NCBI GenBank assembly: GCA_032358165.1
Contig: JAALGY010000031.1
Location: 1,426,001-1,490,000 of the forward strand
Reading direction: 5' to 3'
Origin: Diplosphaera chodatii
Taxonomy: Eukaryota > Chlorophyta > Trebouxiophyceae > Prasiolales > Stichococcaceae
Length of the DNA: 64,000 nucleotides
A program made the translations under genes and the position numbers. Below are positions 1 to 12,945 of this stretch, piece by piece. The notes under the pieces are model-generated. The model ran no database searches. It saw only the letters and a program-made list of their open reading frames with translations, and was not told the DNA's origin. Each line of letters starts with the position of its first letter. Position 1 is the first letter of the stretch.

Positions 1-3000
1 CACAGCCAGCTGGCCGTGCCCGTGTGATTCAGGTCCAGCGCCCACCAGACATTGCAGAGGCGCGGCAGGTAACAGATCACACGGACCATGGCTGCGAGAC
101 CTGTCATGGCGCAGTCAATGCAGCAGTCCTGCCACGCTCCACCTCGCCGCTGCTGCAGCCCTGTTGGCGCCATGACGTGCAGGGGCTGCCGATCGTGGGC
201 ATGGAGCAGGAGGTCATGGAGGCGGTGACGGCGCATGACATCGTGCTGCTGTGCGGCGAGACGGGTTGCGGCAAGACGACCCAGGTGCACCCGCTGCACG
301 CTTACTGGAGACTGCTTCAGCCCCGCTGGGTCCGCTTGGGCCGAACACCTGATCGTAAGGGAAGCCATGCGGTCCCGTCAGTACGTGGCCGCGTCGTCGC
401 CGCAGGTGCCGCAGTTCCTGTACGAAGCCGGGTACGGCTGCGCGGGCTTCCCGGAGCGCGCCGGCATGATCGGCGTCACGCAGCCGCGCCGCGTGGCGGC
501 CGTCAGCACTGCGACGCGGGTGGCGGAGGAGCTGGGCGGCGCCGTGGGCGGCACCGTCGGCTACCAGGTGGTTTTCAGCGACGTGCACCTCACTAGGCAC
601 TGCTTCTTGCCGACCTCAGTTGCAGAAGATGACTCCAACATGCAATGTGTGTCAGCTCCACTGCTGGTGCTATACTAATGCGAGGAGCAGCGTTGACGTC
701 GTGCATGCCCGTGCTGATGCTGGTAGGTGCGGTATGACCGGGCGGTGGGCGGCGCGACGGCCATCAAGTTCATGACGGACGGCATCCTGATGAGGGAGGT
801 GCAGGACGACTTCCTGCTGCGGAAGTACTCGGTCGTCGTCATTGACGAGGCGCACGAGCGGTCCCTCAACACCGACCTGCTGCTCGGTGTGTAGCACTTC
901 TTCTTCAACAGCAACAGCGGAAAGCTGCTGGACCGGCCCACTGAGCTGTTTTGGCGATGTGCACAATCATCAGAGCATCCTGGTATGCAGCTTGATCGTA
1001 CTGATGTGCTGTGAGCAATGTCGCCCCAGCGCAGGTTCTGCCCGTGGGTGCAGGGCTGCTGTCGCGGGTGGTGCCGCTGCGCCGCAGGCTGGCCGACGCG
1101 GGCGACGGCGCGCCCCTCAAGCTGCTCATCATGTCCGCCACGCTGCGCCTGGAGGACTTTGCCGACAACCGCAGGTGCGCTTCCGGGGCCGCCCGCAGGG
1201 GGACGCGGACAGCGACACGGCCTGTGCTGCGCCACAGCTCGTGCAGCTGAGCCGCTGACGACAAGGACGCCGATGGCAGCCTTGCAAATGGCATCTCGGA
1301 CGCTGCAGACGTACACATTCAGAAGGCTCACCTCGGTGTACCGACCGTGAACTCGCCCTGCAGGCTGTTCCCGGCGCCGCCGCCGGTGGTGCACGTCCCG
1401 GCGCGCCAGTACCCCGTCACGCTGCACTTTGCGCGGCGCACCGAGCTGCGCGAGTACGTGGGCGCCGCCTTCAAGAAGGTGCCCAGATGCTGTTCATGAC
1501 ACATCTGGGTCTTCTGTCCGGTCTTCCAGTCACGCTTCCTGCATCTTGGCCTGCTCTGTGGTGCCCGGGCCATGCTGTCATTCCGCGTGCCTGAGCTGCC
1601 GCGATGCCTATTCGCGCAAAACAACAGGTGCGGCAGATTCACCGGCAGCTGCCGCCCGGCGGCGTCCTGGTGTTCGTCACGGGCCAGCGGGAGGTGGAGC
1701 ACCTGGTGGCCCGCCTGCGCGTCGCCCTGGCGCCCGCCGCCGCCGCCCCGCCGCCCGCCGCAGGAGCCCCGCCGCCCGCGCCCGCTGACGAGGTGCGCCT
1801 CCCCGCCCGCTGGGCTGGCCCCCCTGCAATGCTGTCCTGCTGCCGGGGGCTGCCATGCGCACCGGGGACTTTGCTGTATGTTGAGGGTGACATTACTGTG
1901 GCGAGCCGGGCGCAGGCCGACGCCGAGGCGGAGCTGGCGGGCGCGGACGCTGCAGAGCGCGACGCCGACGCCAGCGACTTTGCGCTGGATGTTCCTGACC
2001 ATGAGGAGGTATGTTTCACCGAAAGCCTGAACCAGCTGTCACCCCTGCGGCGAGTGGCTGGCTTGCAGCAGGCCAGCGTGGCACTGTGTGCACACGCGGG
2101 GCGGTCAATGTGCCAGGTCGACGACGAGGAGCTGCTGGAGGACGGGGACGAGGAGGAGGAGACGCGGCTGCTGGGCGGCGACGGCTTCACGCCCGAGCAG
2201 CTGGCCGCGGCGGAGGCGCGCCTGGCGGCGGAGACGGTGGGTGCGGCGCCCCCGCCGGGCGTGACTGCCATCCTGCTGCCCTCCCATGCCATCACGCACG
2301 GGCACCCTCAGGCCGCTGACGGCACGTCGGCTCTCCGGCAGGGCATATCCGTGGCGGGCGCCGCGGAGGCGCAGCCGCCGCCCGTGCACGTGCTGCCGCT
2401 GTACGCGATGCTGCCGGCGGCGCAGCAGGCGCGCGTGTTTGCGCCGCCGCCCGGCGGCCACCGCCTCATCGTGGTTGCCACCAACGTCGCCGAGACGTCC
2501 CTCACCATCCCAGGTGCTGCACCGGCCACCCTGGCCGTCGTGCCATCCACCGGCGACCAGCCGGCATGGTGTGATGGTACTGGGCAAGCATGCAGTCCGG
2601 ACGGCTGCACTGCTAGAAAGGGTTGCCCAAGGCTCTGCAAGGTGTGCTGCTGCGCCTGGCCAGCGGTGCTCGCCCCTGAGCGGCGGCCACGCTGCCGCTG
2701 CAGGCGTGCGCTACGTGGTGGACGCGGGGCGCTCCAAGCAGCGGCTGCTGGAGGGGGGCGGCGGCCTGGCCCGCTTCGAGGTGCGCTGGATCAGCCAGGC
2801 GGCCGCGGCGCAGCGCTCCGGCCGCGCCGGCCGCACCGGGCCCGGCCACTGCTACAGGTGCGGCGCCGTGAAGGCTTGTCCGTACACTGCGCAGATGTGC
2901 TGGGCAGACCGAGTTGCGGTGCTGGTCTAGATGATGTGCAAGTGTGCACCTACGTGTCTGAATGTCCAATCATATGGCTTCAGATAGCTGTGCTTTGGCT

Positions 3001-6000
3001 GCGACCTGTGGCAGGGTCGTTAGGCGTGTGCAAGGTGGCGACCTTGTGCATAGTCTGTCAAACATCGCAGGGCTCCAAGACCAGCAGCATGCCTATTTTT
3101 TTGCATTTCATGCCTGTGTTCCCGTTTCATGGGCGGGCAACCCGCTGCCCTTGCAGGCTGTACTCCTCGGCGGTGTTCGACGGCACCTTCCCGCGCCACG
3201 CGCCGCCCGAGATCGCCAACACCGCGCTGGAGGGCGTGGTGCTGGCCATGAAGGCCCTCGCCATCGACCGCGTCGCCAACTTCCCGTTCCCCTCCCCGCC
3301 GCCCGCCGCCGCGCTGCAGGTGCGCCTCTAGACTGAGGTTTTCTCAGCTCGACGACACTGAGGCAGATGGTGTCGATGCTTGCATGGGCAGGAGAGGCGC
3401 GCTTATGACGGCGTCACGGTCGTGAAGAGACCGTGAGACGGGCAGGACGTACAGAGTCACATGTAGAGCGGCCGCGCCCTTGGCAGGCCATCTGGTGGCC
3501 TGTCAGGTGCAGGCAAGCGAGGCCTGTTCAGTGCCTCCAGCTGCGATGCGGTTGGCAGCGGCACGCCTGGAGGAGCGGGCCCCCCTTTCTGCTGCACCGC
3601 TACCGCCAGGGCGGCCCAGCTGCAGCGGATCAGTCGCATGCTGAAAACATTGTTCCTGCGTGGCCCCCAGGCGGCGGCGGGGTGCCTGGGGGCGCTGGGC
3701 GCGCTGGACCCCGGCAGCGGGCGTCTCACGGAGCGGGGGCGGGCGATGGCGCGCCTGCCCGTCACCCCCCGCCACGCCCGCATGCTGCTGCAGGTGCGCG
3801 CCCCGGCCCCCCGCCGACCGCGCTGGCGCTGCGCAGATGCGCATAGCAGTGTCTGCCGGTGCCTGCTGGGCAGCCCACTGCACCGCTGAGGATCGCAGCT
3901 GCCGTGGGCATGCGGTGCCGAGCCCCCCGTAGATGCGTGCCCTGCGCACTGCGGGTGTGCGCTCAGTCGATGCAAGCCTCTCGACACTGCACACCTGGCT
4001 GTGCGTGCAGGCGGCTGAGGAGGACGCAGCAGCAGGCAGCAGGAAGGGCGCCTCGCTGCCGCATGCCATCCTGCTGGCCGCGGCCATGTCCGTGGAAAAT
4101 CCGTTCCTGCACTCCCTGGGGGGCGGCGGCGGCGGCGGCACAGCAGCAGATGCTGCAGCAGGCGCAGCCAATGGCGGGGGCAGCGGTGCAGGTGCGACCT
4201 GCAAGCTGGCAGTGTGCTCACTGCTGCAATTCGTGCATACACTCCACCGTGTGATGCACGTGTGCCTCATCATGCGACTGCCACTGCCTCCTCGAGGCTG
4301 CGCTCCCAGACCTGCTGCTCCGCACAGCAGGCGGCGAGCGCAAGCGGGTGCGCCAGGCCCATGCCAAGCTGCAGCATGCGTCTGGCGATGCGCTGTCGGC
4401 CCTCAACGCGCTGTGCGCATATGTGGCAGTGCCGCCCAGGGCAGCAGACGCATTCTGCAGGTACGGCTGACCTGTCTGTGACACATCTCCTTGCATAGGT
4501 TGTGTCACAGTAGTCAAACGCCTGGATTACCAGCCTGTCTTGTACTACCTGGGTAGTTTCTCGTCGGGTGCCTTTAAGAATCCCACCCAGCAGTACACCG
4601 AACATCCAGCGAGCACTACAGCTTCTGATTTCCAAATATCAGAAGGCTGCAAGCAGCAGCATGTGGCCAGCCGAACCATAGCGCAAGCAGCAAATGCGCA
4701 GTGGGACAGCGTCGTCATCCACCCCTGACTGACGCGGTGTTGTCATCATTGATAGCTAAGTTGTTGATTGAATGGTTGGGCTGCATAGACTGTGACGTCC
4801 ATTTTACATCCCAGGGACAACGCCCTGGCGGCGCGCAGCCTGCGGGAGGCGGCGGCGCTGGCGGCCCAGCTGCGGCGCATCGTGGCGGCGGCGGCCCGGC
4901 AGGACGGCATGGCGGGCCTGGCGGCCGCCGCCCGGGACCTGGGCCAGCAGCTGCCGGCGGGCCCGCCGCCGCCGAGGGTTGCTGCCCGGCTGCGCCGCGC
5001 CCTGGCAGCCGGCTGGGCCGACCAGGCGGGTTGCTGCACATGTCCTGTGCAGTGTGGCCGGTGGCAGGTTGCCCCGTGGTAGTTTGACGAGTGCATGGGG
5101 CTGGACCTTCAGGACGACAGGTTCCCCAGCATGCTGCAAGTGTGCAAACCCTGGAGCCGCAGGTCAGCCGGCGGGTGACGACGGCGGAGCGGCTGCACAG
5201 CCTGGCGGCGGGCGGCAAGGGTGGCAGCCGCGCGGTGCGGTACCAGCCGGCGGCGGCGGCGGCTCCCGAGCAGGTGTTCCTGCACCCGCGCTCGGCGCTG
5301 GCGGCTGCTGCGCCGGACATGGCGGTGTACACCGAGCTGCTGCAGACGGAGAAGCGCGCGTACATGGCAGGCGGGTTGACAAAGCCCGGTGGAACAAGCA
5401 TCACCTGTCTGGTATCAGGGTTTCTTGTGCGAAGCTCATGAGGGCAGCCCCTGCGATCTGGAACCGACATTGAGGTAGAGTGGCCAGTGTGGCGCCCCTC
5501 CATTCGTTCAGGGGCAACTGCGATCGAGGCGGCGTGGCTGCTGGAGGTGGCCGAGCCCCTGTGCGAGGTGTCGCCCCCCCTGGAGGAGCCGGCCCCGCAG
5601 TACGACCCCGTCGCGGACGCCGTGCTCAGCTGGCACGATGTGAGCCACCCGCTCGCGCCTGGCCTACCTGACTTCTCGCTGTCCACCGCGGTCATCAGCA
5701 GCAGCGTCGTGGGTGCAATCAAACTACAGCTTGGCGGTGCAAGGACGTTGTGCTGGTACTGAGCGTTGTCCGTCATGGTGCAGGCGTCATTTGGGCGTCG
5801 GCAGTGGCAGCTGCCCCGGTGTCAGCGGTTGCACCCCGACAGCGCAGCGCGAGCCGCCGCTTTCGCTGCGGCGCTGCTGGCGGGGCGCGTGCTGGCCGCC
5901 TGCCAGCCGCTGGCGCCGCTGCTGCTCGACAAGCCCGGCAGCATGGCCGCCGCACATGCCCGGCACCTGCCCCGCGTCAGCGACATGCTGGCGGCGCTCA

Positions 6001-6297
6001 CGGCCAAGCAGGTCCGTGTCCGTGATGATGCATATGATCAGCGCGGTGTAAGGGTTACGTCGCTTTCCTGACTCATGGGGCAGATACGATCGTTGGTGCA
6101 TGATCGGCATGCTGGATCCAGATTGATCATGACGTCCGCTGAAACCTGCATCGCAGGTGGACAGCAAAGCGTCCCTGGCTGCAGCCTGGCGGACCGACGC
6201 CAGCTTTCTGAGGCGCGAGATGTATCTGTGGGTGCGTAAGGCAGCGGCGGTTGACGACGTGTGGCCCGAGCTGCTGGCGGAGGCACAGCTGCAGTAG
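1..6297 (+). CDS. DHX37: DEAH-box RNA helicase DHX37/Dhr1 (5' end outside window)
   Basis: In known orthologues this nucleolar helicase releases U3 snoRNA during small-subunit ribosome assembly. The spliced product in view is about 1015 residues. It shows motif [22 protein letters not shown], motif II DEAHERS, motif III SAT, then [29 protein letters not shown] and [16 protein letters not shown], followed by a helicase-associated region and a C-terminal end [12 protein letters not shown] typical of DHX37. An acidic insert lies between the RecA lobes. Exons: <1-68, 183-284, 406-567, 727-886, 1054-1174, 1364-1478, 1628-1792, 1916-2008, 2117-2513, 2704-2857, 3157-3319, 3671-3793, 4011-4191, 4331-4460, 4815-5025, 5163-5370, 5512-5639, 5784-6011, 6157-6297. 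Phase is preserved at every junction. The introns at 5026 and 5371 need GC donors. The N-terminus lies upstream of the window. Confidence 0.95.
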
Positions 6298-7919
6298 AGC
6301 CAATCTGTGCAGCCGATCGTGCCGGCTGGACTACTCCGATGCCGGCATGATTGAAGCCGTGCGTGCACTTACTTATTGGTAGCGTCACAGGCGTGTAAAT
6401 GCCAGGCTCGCGAGGTCCTGTCCACAGGGCGGTCCCGCTACCCGCAAGGTGCTTCCCAGACCCAACACTGCGCAAACGTCGCTGGGAGTGTGACGCAGAT
6501 TACTCCGTCAGTCAGACCTGGTGCATTCATCTACGTGCCGGTGTGGCCCAGAGACAGCCGCACATGCTGTTTGCCTGCGCAAGCTCTGGTCCAATGTGAG
6601 GTCCATGTGACCGGAAAGTCAATCTGGAATGTTGCCGTCAACCTGCAAACACACTTGTGACGCGTTGGCGAGGCGCGTGGAGGCCAGCAGAACGACGCGA
6701 GAATGTACGTCCAACTGCTGTGTGAGCTCCGAGTGCGATTTTGGCTGTTGGCGAGCCACTGGAGCGTGGCCGCTGCCCAGTCACACCCATGCCACTTTTG
6801 AAGCCGGGGCTTTGGGAACCCACATGCAGACGGGTCAGGCTGCAAGCTTGCGCCTCAGCTGACATGCGCACCGGTGCATCAACCGAAGCACGTAACGCGC
6901 CACACGCCATGCAGATGCCCACCATGCATGACGAAGGCTCACGACGCTCCGGCAAGTGGCGCGACGAGGGATGCCAAAACCTTCAGGGGGTGGAACTCCA
7001 CCCACACACTTGCAGCGCGTTTGGCCGTCTGCAGCCCGAGATCCGCTGCCGAACGACCAGGCGCAGCACGGCGTCAGAGGGACTCAGTGTCAGTAGGCTT
7101 GCGCGGCAGCGGGCGCCTTCCCTCACCAGGGAAAGCGGCGGGCATTGCATCCGCCGTGTGCGCCCCAGCACCACGCGCACCCACTGCACTGGGCCTGGGC
7201 GGCCTTGACGCAACTCCCTGCTGAGGTACGCTGCTCACCTGTTCCAGCCTGCCGCCGGGTGTCCGGCGCTCGCCCGGGCTGTCGGCTGTGAGCAAGGCCG
7301 GTCCTGCAGCTCCGGTCACGCGCCTGCGCTTTTTGCGGGCTGCACCCTCGAGGCCACGAGGCTGCAGGCCTGGGCTGACAGAGCGTGACGGCTGTGCTCA
7401 CTGTGCCGGCATCGTGGCCCCTGTCTGCTCTGCTGATGCAGCGGAATCCGGCGGAGAACCTGCGCGAGTTGCCAGGCACTGTGTTCGACAGCGTCAGCAG
7501 GGTGCCAGCTGCGTATCAGTCAGCCGCCCACCCCGCCCGTCGTTGCTACACTCGAAGTGTCCCTCTTCTGCCGGCGGCGCGGCCGGCGTCCTGGCCCCGG
7601 CCGGTTGCGCGACGCACTGCTGGCCGAGTGCGCGTTGAGGAACAGCTTCGATGCAGCTTGGCCCCGCGCGCGTGACGCGGATCGCCGCTGTGCCACGACT
7701 CCTCATGCACAGAAGGCTCTTGCTGAATGGGCGCCCGGCAGCCCGGCACCCCCAGCGCACCAGCACGCCGGTTGTCCCCTCCCGCACTGCACCTCCTTCG
7801 CTTCTGGAACCCCTTCAGACAAAGGACCTCGTTTTGTCCCGCAGACGGTCGTGCGAGGGGCGCCTGTGATGCTGGCACGCGGCGTCTGAGCTGTGAGCCG
7901 CGGCGCCGGCGCCGGTCGA
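6298..7919. other. Intergenic: DHX37 3' end and bZIP upstream region
   Basis: I find no gene here. Open frames on both strands lack family features and spliceable structure. The region probably holds the DHX37 3'UTR, then the promoter and a GC-rich 5'UTR of the bZIP gene. I saw no RNA gene. Confidence 0.5.
6394..6398 (+). terminator. Candidate TGTAA poly(A) signal of DHX37
   Basis: TGTAA, the usual chlorophyte poly(A) signal, occurs 97 nt after the helicase stop codon. The motif is short, so it could be chance. Confidence 0.4.
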
Positions 7920-10900
7920 ATGGTCGAAGTGGCCGCAGCGTCCGACTTTGGCATGGCGGACAACATGGGCGGCAACGACCTCCGGAACCCTTCCATGGAC
8001 ATGCTCAACCTCAACAACGCCAGCGCCGGCATGGACGACGTGGACAAGCTGCTGCAGGTCTTCCAGCCAGGTGCGGCGGCCGTGCCCGGGTGGTTGCAAC
8101 GATGCCCGTCGATTACCTGCCCCGGATCGGCCGGTCACATGCACCAGGTACTGCACCCGGATCCGATCCCAAGCCCCGCTTGCACTCACACCGCCGCCAC
8201 GCCGTGCCCACTTATGCAACTCACCCGCAGGCCAAGGCAGCTTCGACCTGCCGCACGACCTGGCGATGGACTGGAACGTGGCGGACCTGCACACCTCCTC
8301 CGTGCCGGACGTGCCGCCCGTCAGCGGGCCGCTGCCCATGCCCATAGCCAGCATGTCGCAGCCGCAGCCCTTCGCGGGGCCCGTCAGCCGGCTGGGCTGG
8401 GCCTCGCACACGCCGGCGCCGCTGGTGCCGTCGGCCTCCACGCCGCCGGGCGCCCCGCCGCCGCTGTCCGCCTCCCCGCTGTCCCCGCACGGCAGCCTGG
8501 GCCCCGCGTCCACCCCGGGCTCGGAGCGCAGCCCCGGCGACTCGCAGTACGGCGCCTTTCCCCCCGCCACGGAGCCGCCGCCCATGCGCCCGGCGTTCCC
8601 CGCCATCCCGCGCTCCTCCCGCCGCTCCAGCGTGCCCGTCACCGCGCCGGGGGGCGCCAGCAACTTCGTGACGAACCAGCTGTTCGAGACGCGGTCCACG
8701 CCGCCGCTGTGGACCATCGGGGAGGGCGACGCCACGGACGGCCCGGGCCTCGGCGGCATGGGCGCCATCAGCATGCGGCCCGCGATGTCGGCGGACGCGG
8801 ACGGGCTGCCGGGGGGCATGGGGCTGCACCACCATTTGGGCGACGGCGGCGCGACGGCCAGCTCCACCGGCCGCCGGCTGCGCCCCAGCGTGCGCTCCGC
8901 CTCGGTGGGCGCCAACAGCGAGCGCCCGCTGTCCTCCTCCGACCTGGACCTGGGGCTGTCGGGCGCCAAGGCCAAGGAGCGCAACAGGTCAGGCGTCCCG
9001 CGCGCTGCGGCGGCTGCCGTCGCCACGTGCTGTGGCTCAGCTTGACACGTGGTGCACACTGCATTGCAACATGTCACCCCAGTCAGCGGACACGGCTTGT
9101 TACTTGGCACATGCTGTTCGAGGTGCAGGCGCGCGCAGAAGCGCTTCCGGGAGCGGCAGAAGGTGAAGCAGCAGGAGGCGGTGCAGCGGGTGGTGCAGCT
9201 GGAGGAGGCGCTGGACCGGCTGGAGGTGGAGCGCTCGGAGCTCAGCCAGCGCCTCAAGGCCATGGCCTCCCTGCGCGGCGGCGACGCCCCCCTCGCCACC
9301 CCCCTCAAGGCCGACGACTCCGGCTCCGAGGTGCGCGGTCATTTGTTTCAGACGGCAACCCCCTGTTTGCGCTCCATGTGCAGCTGCAGGCAGCGCCACT
9401 GCTCTGTGTTCTTGAGCGTGTGCTCTCTTCTAGTGGGTGTAACAAGGCTGATAGGTGATGGCAGGTCGGGTGCTGACCGGCTGTGCGTGCCTGCCCTGCA
9501 GCAGCAGATGGTGTCGCCGGCGTCATCGAGCCAGGAGCGGGTGCTGACGCTGTCGGTGCCCCAGGGCCGCGAGCGCCACCTCACCGGCTCCGACATCAAG
9601 AAGCTCACCTGGCCCGAGTACATCTCCCTGTACGAGGTGGGGTGCATCACATGAGATGCGCGCTGCTTTGGCAAAGGACACTCGGTATCAGAGCCTGATC
9701 AAGGCTTTTTTGTTAGTGCAGCCAAGTGAGTCACCAGATGGGTCATCTGTGGCCTACAGGCTGTCCAAGTGCCTTCTAGCTGACGTGCATCTTCGTGGGT
9801 GCCCGCAGAGCTACCTGGAGGAGATGGCGGCCATGCTGCTGCAGGCGCAGGGCAACGGCGACTCGCCGGCGGGCCTGCGGCTGCAGCGCCTCTGCACTGA
9901 GCTGGTGTGCACACTTTGATGCATGCACAGCGAGTGGTTGAGCATCACTGATGACCTGCAGGCCATCACGTTTTGCCGTCCTGCAGACAACCTGCTGCTC
10001 ATTCGCACCCTCTGACTGGACAGATCACGGTCACGGCGGCGATGCTGATGCATGATCCGACAACCAAGGGGCGGCTCCACTGCATGCCGCTGATGTCGCA
10101 GCCGGTTTCAACGCCACTGGCGCCGCCTGACAGCAACTTCTGGCACCGCGTCACAGTGAGTCATGCTGGTGGACATTTTGCAAACAGTCACGCATGAGAG
10201 CAAGTGGGGGCAGACGGCATCTGCATCTGCATTCTGCCTTCTGTGGTTGGATCTTGCTGACCTACGCCGCTGTCGGAGTGCAGATGGCCCTGTGCCTGAG
10301 CCCGCAGCAGCGGCAGAACTGCCTGCGGCTGCGCAACGCGCACCTCCACAAGGTGCGGGACATCATGCAGGACCGCTACCGCATCAACGACATGATGCAG
10401 TCCACGCTGCCCAGCTACGACTTCGAGCTGCAGGCGGCGCGCCAGCACCTGCGCGCCCTGCAGGTGCGCGACCCTGGCACCCCTCAGAAGGGAGGTGTCC
10501 TGAGCCAGCATTCCTCTTGTTGGAAGCATGTGATAAAGTCAGAGCTGCGCCTGACATCGCACACCCTCGTCATCGTGCAGCAACGTGCTGTCCCCCCTCG
10601 CAGGTGTCAGAGAACCTGCAGCGGAACCTGCGGCAGGAGCAGGGCCTACAGCTGGAGCTGTCCACCACCTTCTTCTCCCAGGTGCGCTGCCTGCAAGCCT
10701 GCTGGCTGCCACATGCGAAGTCTGAGCCAAGTGACATCATGATTTCGTGTGAAAACATCCCTCACTGTGCCCATGTCAGTGTCAGCTTTTGTTGCATCAC
10801 CACGGTACTCATGACGACATACTGCTGTAGGCCCTCACCCCCATCCAGATGGCGACAGCAGCCACGGAGTCCTATCCCTGGTGGCCTGACATCCTGGCCA

Positions 10901-11065
10901 TGCTCAACGCTGCATGCGAAGGTGTGCGTCAGCAGACACCAAGGGCGTGTTGGCCTACAGCCCCTGCCATGCATGTCAATTATGGTGTGTTCATGGTGAT
11001 GGCATCGTTTCACTGATGAGGGTACGCCACTGAGCTGGGACTCCTCGGCTGCAGGCATGGAGTGA
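7920..11065 (+). CDS. bZIP transcription factor with AP-1/Yap-like basic region
   Basis: Predicted nuclear DNA-binding regulator of about 610 residues. An N-terminal stretch of about 300 residues is rich in Pro, Ser and Gly (probable activation region). Next comes a basic region with NRRAQKRFRERQK, which fits the NxxAQxxFRxR pattern of AP-1/Pap1-type bZIPs except that the first Ala is Arg, and then a heptad leucine zipper (VVQLEEALDRLEVERSELSQRL). A conserved-looking alpha-helical tail follows (SDIKKLTWPEYISLYE, a segment beginning SPQQRQNCLRLR, and WWPDILAMLNAACEGME). Exons: 7920-8070, 8231-8987, 9129-9330, 9502-9636, 9809-9904, 10024-10155, 10284-10463, 10604-10681, 10831-10921, 11055-11065. 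An intron splits the basic region inside an Arg codon. The ATG at 7920 is the first in frame after an upstream stop-rich stretch. DNA target and biological role cannot be read from sequence. Confidence 0.85.
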
Positions 11066-12945
11066 GGCACCGTACCTGCCAGCTGTATCTATACCTATAC
11101 ACTTAGAAGCGCTGCCTCGCCGCTGGTGGCACCACAGCCTCCCGCACGCTGCTGCTGCAGCCGCCACCGGCGACGAAGTCGCAATTGCATATGATGTTTG
11201 CGACTGCAGACATCAGATGCCAGGGTCAGCTCTTTGGACCCTGCTCAGTGAACGCAACATTCCCCGAGGCGGGAGGCGGCATCAGGCGCATTGGTGCCTG
11301 TGCAGCCTTATATGAGTAGCAGCTGTCCGGGGTGCAGCCCGACACAGCAGCCAGCCCGCATTTCTTTCCTTATTTGGTTGGTTTCGTGCTCGGCGGCGAC
11401 CCGAGGTGCACTGACGGCTTGCCGCTGCGTCCAGCTGGCACCCAGCGCCGCAACACTTGCCCAGTGCACCCTCGGGATCCTGCCGCTACCTCAGTTGTGT
11501 GAGTACTGACACCCGCCATGACTGGTGCATGCGGGGCGCGATGCATTCTGTTTGCTGGGTGGTTTATGGCGGCGCAGCTCAACGCGGGCCCGCCCCACCC
11601 GGGCGGGCCTGCGCTTTGGTGAACAGCGACAGACAACCCTGCAGCTGCAATTACTTAGTCAGTGTGCACTTTGTGTTGGGGGCATCGGGCAGTGATGCGT
11701 GTTTACAGTTGATGATGTTGTCAGGTAGTTCATGACCCTGTTGAGCACTGTACTTGTTGCCCAATCTGAAAAAGGGCTGCACTGTTCTCTTGATTGGCGC
11801 TAGCATGATATGCATGGACATGTGTGTCTGTAACTACGGTTGACCGGGATAACATACATGTCAGCCCTTATTCCAGCACGCTGCTCGCACCATGCCACTG
11901 GCGCGGTAATGCCCGGCGGCAAGGCTCTGCCATGACACACGGTGGCATGTTCAGGGAGCCTGGTCGTGGCGCATCCACATGTTCACAGCCCCGTAGAGGC
12001 TCAGCATACCAGCTCATCTAATTGTGGCATATAAACGTATCAAGATACGCACCAACATCCTTGCGAGATGGGTTCGACAAGGCCGCTTAGCCAAGCCCCC
12101 TATGGTCTGAAAGGAAGGCAATGCGGGTCCACCGGCACCACCATTGCCATGCCGTTCCCAAGTGAAGACTTCGGGTTATGTGAAGACCCCAGTTGCTGCC
12201 TGTGCATTGCTCCGTGCTTGCTTGTGGGGATTTGTGTTTCAAGTCTGGCACGACTGTCCATCAGGATCTCACTGAAAGGCACGTAGCGATATTCACTGGC
12301 CGTGCGTCGGATCTAGTGGCACTGTGAGACCATGATCTGAACCCAAGGTTGATCGACGCATGAGCAAACTATCTGCAACTTGCAGCATCATATTATGTGA
12401 GCGGTGTCCAGCTGCGATCTGATCTGTCAGCAGCAGAATACTTGTGATGCAAGGCCGGCAGATCATCAAACGAGTTCAGGTCCAGACATCCAGGTAAGCA
12501 GCACCGCAAAAGTTCTGCTCATGAACCTACTATGATCTGTATCTTGAATCGCAATGAGACATCGTAATGTGCACAATTGGCAGAGGCCGCGCGATTAGGC
12601 AAGCATGGAGTTAGTTCCACTTTGCCAGTGCTGAGCTGGACACCAGGCAAGAGCAGTAGGTAAGGCAATGAGGCGTGCCGGATTTGTACAAGAGCGTAGC
12701 AGCAAACAATTCCACGTTGCTCTGATAGGCGACTGACAAGCATGTATGCGTGTCCCTCATGACGTGGATGTGCACTATGCAGAGGCGCCATTGTGCTGGC
12801 GTATCATGACCTGATTCATACAAGGGCCATTGCGAAGATTTGAATCGCGGCTGATGACACAGTCTGAAACACTCCATCGTGCTGCAGGTCGTGCTATGCG
12901 TGAGACAGCTGCTGGCATGCTACAACATGAGTTATGTCTTGATTG
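11066..12945. other. Intergenic: long bZIP 3' region and upstream of the PAM2 protein gene
   Basis: No gene was recognised over about 1.9 kb; base composition is more AT-rich than in exons. A TGTAA occurs at 11827-11831, about 760 nt after the bZIP stop, and could be its poly(A) signal. A pyrimidine-rich acceptor (TTTGCAG) ends at 12982, so an upstream first exon of the next gene may be hidden here. Confidence 0.45.

Noticed and set aside
4715..5776. 353-codon open frame antisense to DHX37
   Set aside because: Low-complexity Ala/Pro/Gly composition, and the opposite strand has clear phase-consistent helicase exons.
7815..9308. 497-codon open frame antisense to the bZIP gene
   Set aside because: It mirrors the GC-rich bZIP exon, has no recognisable domain and crosses real introns. 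It is a composition artefact.
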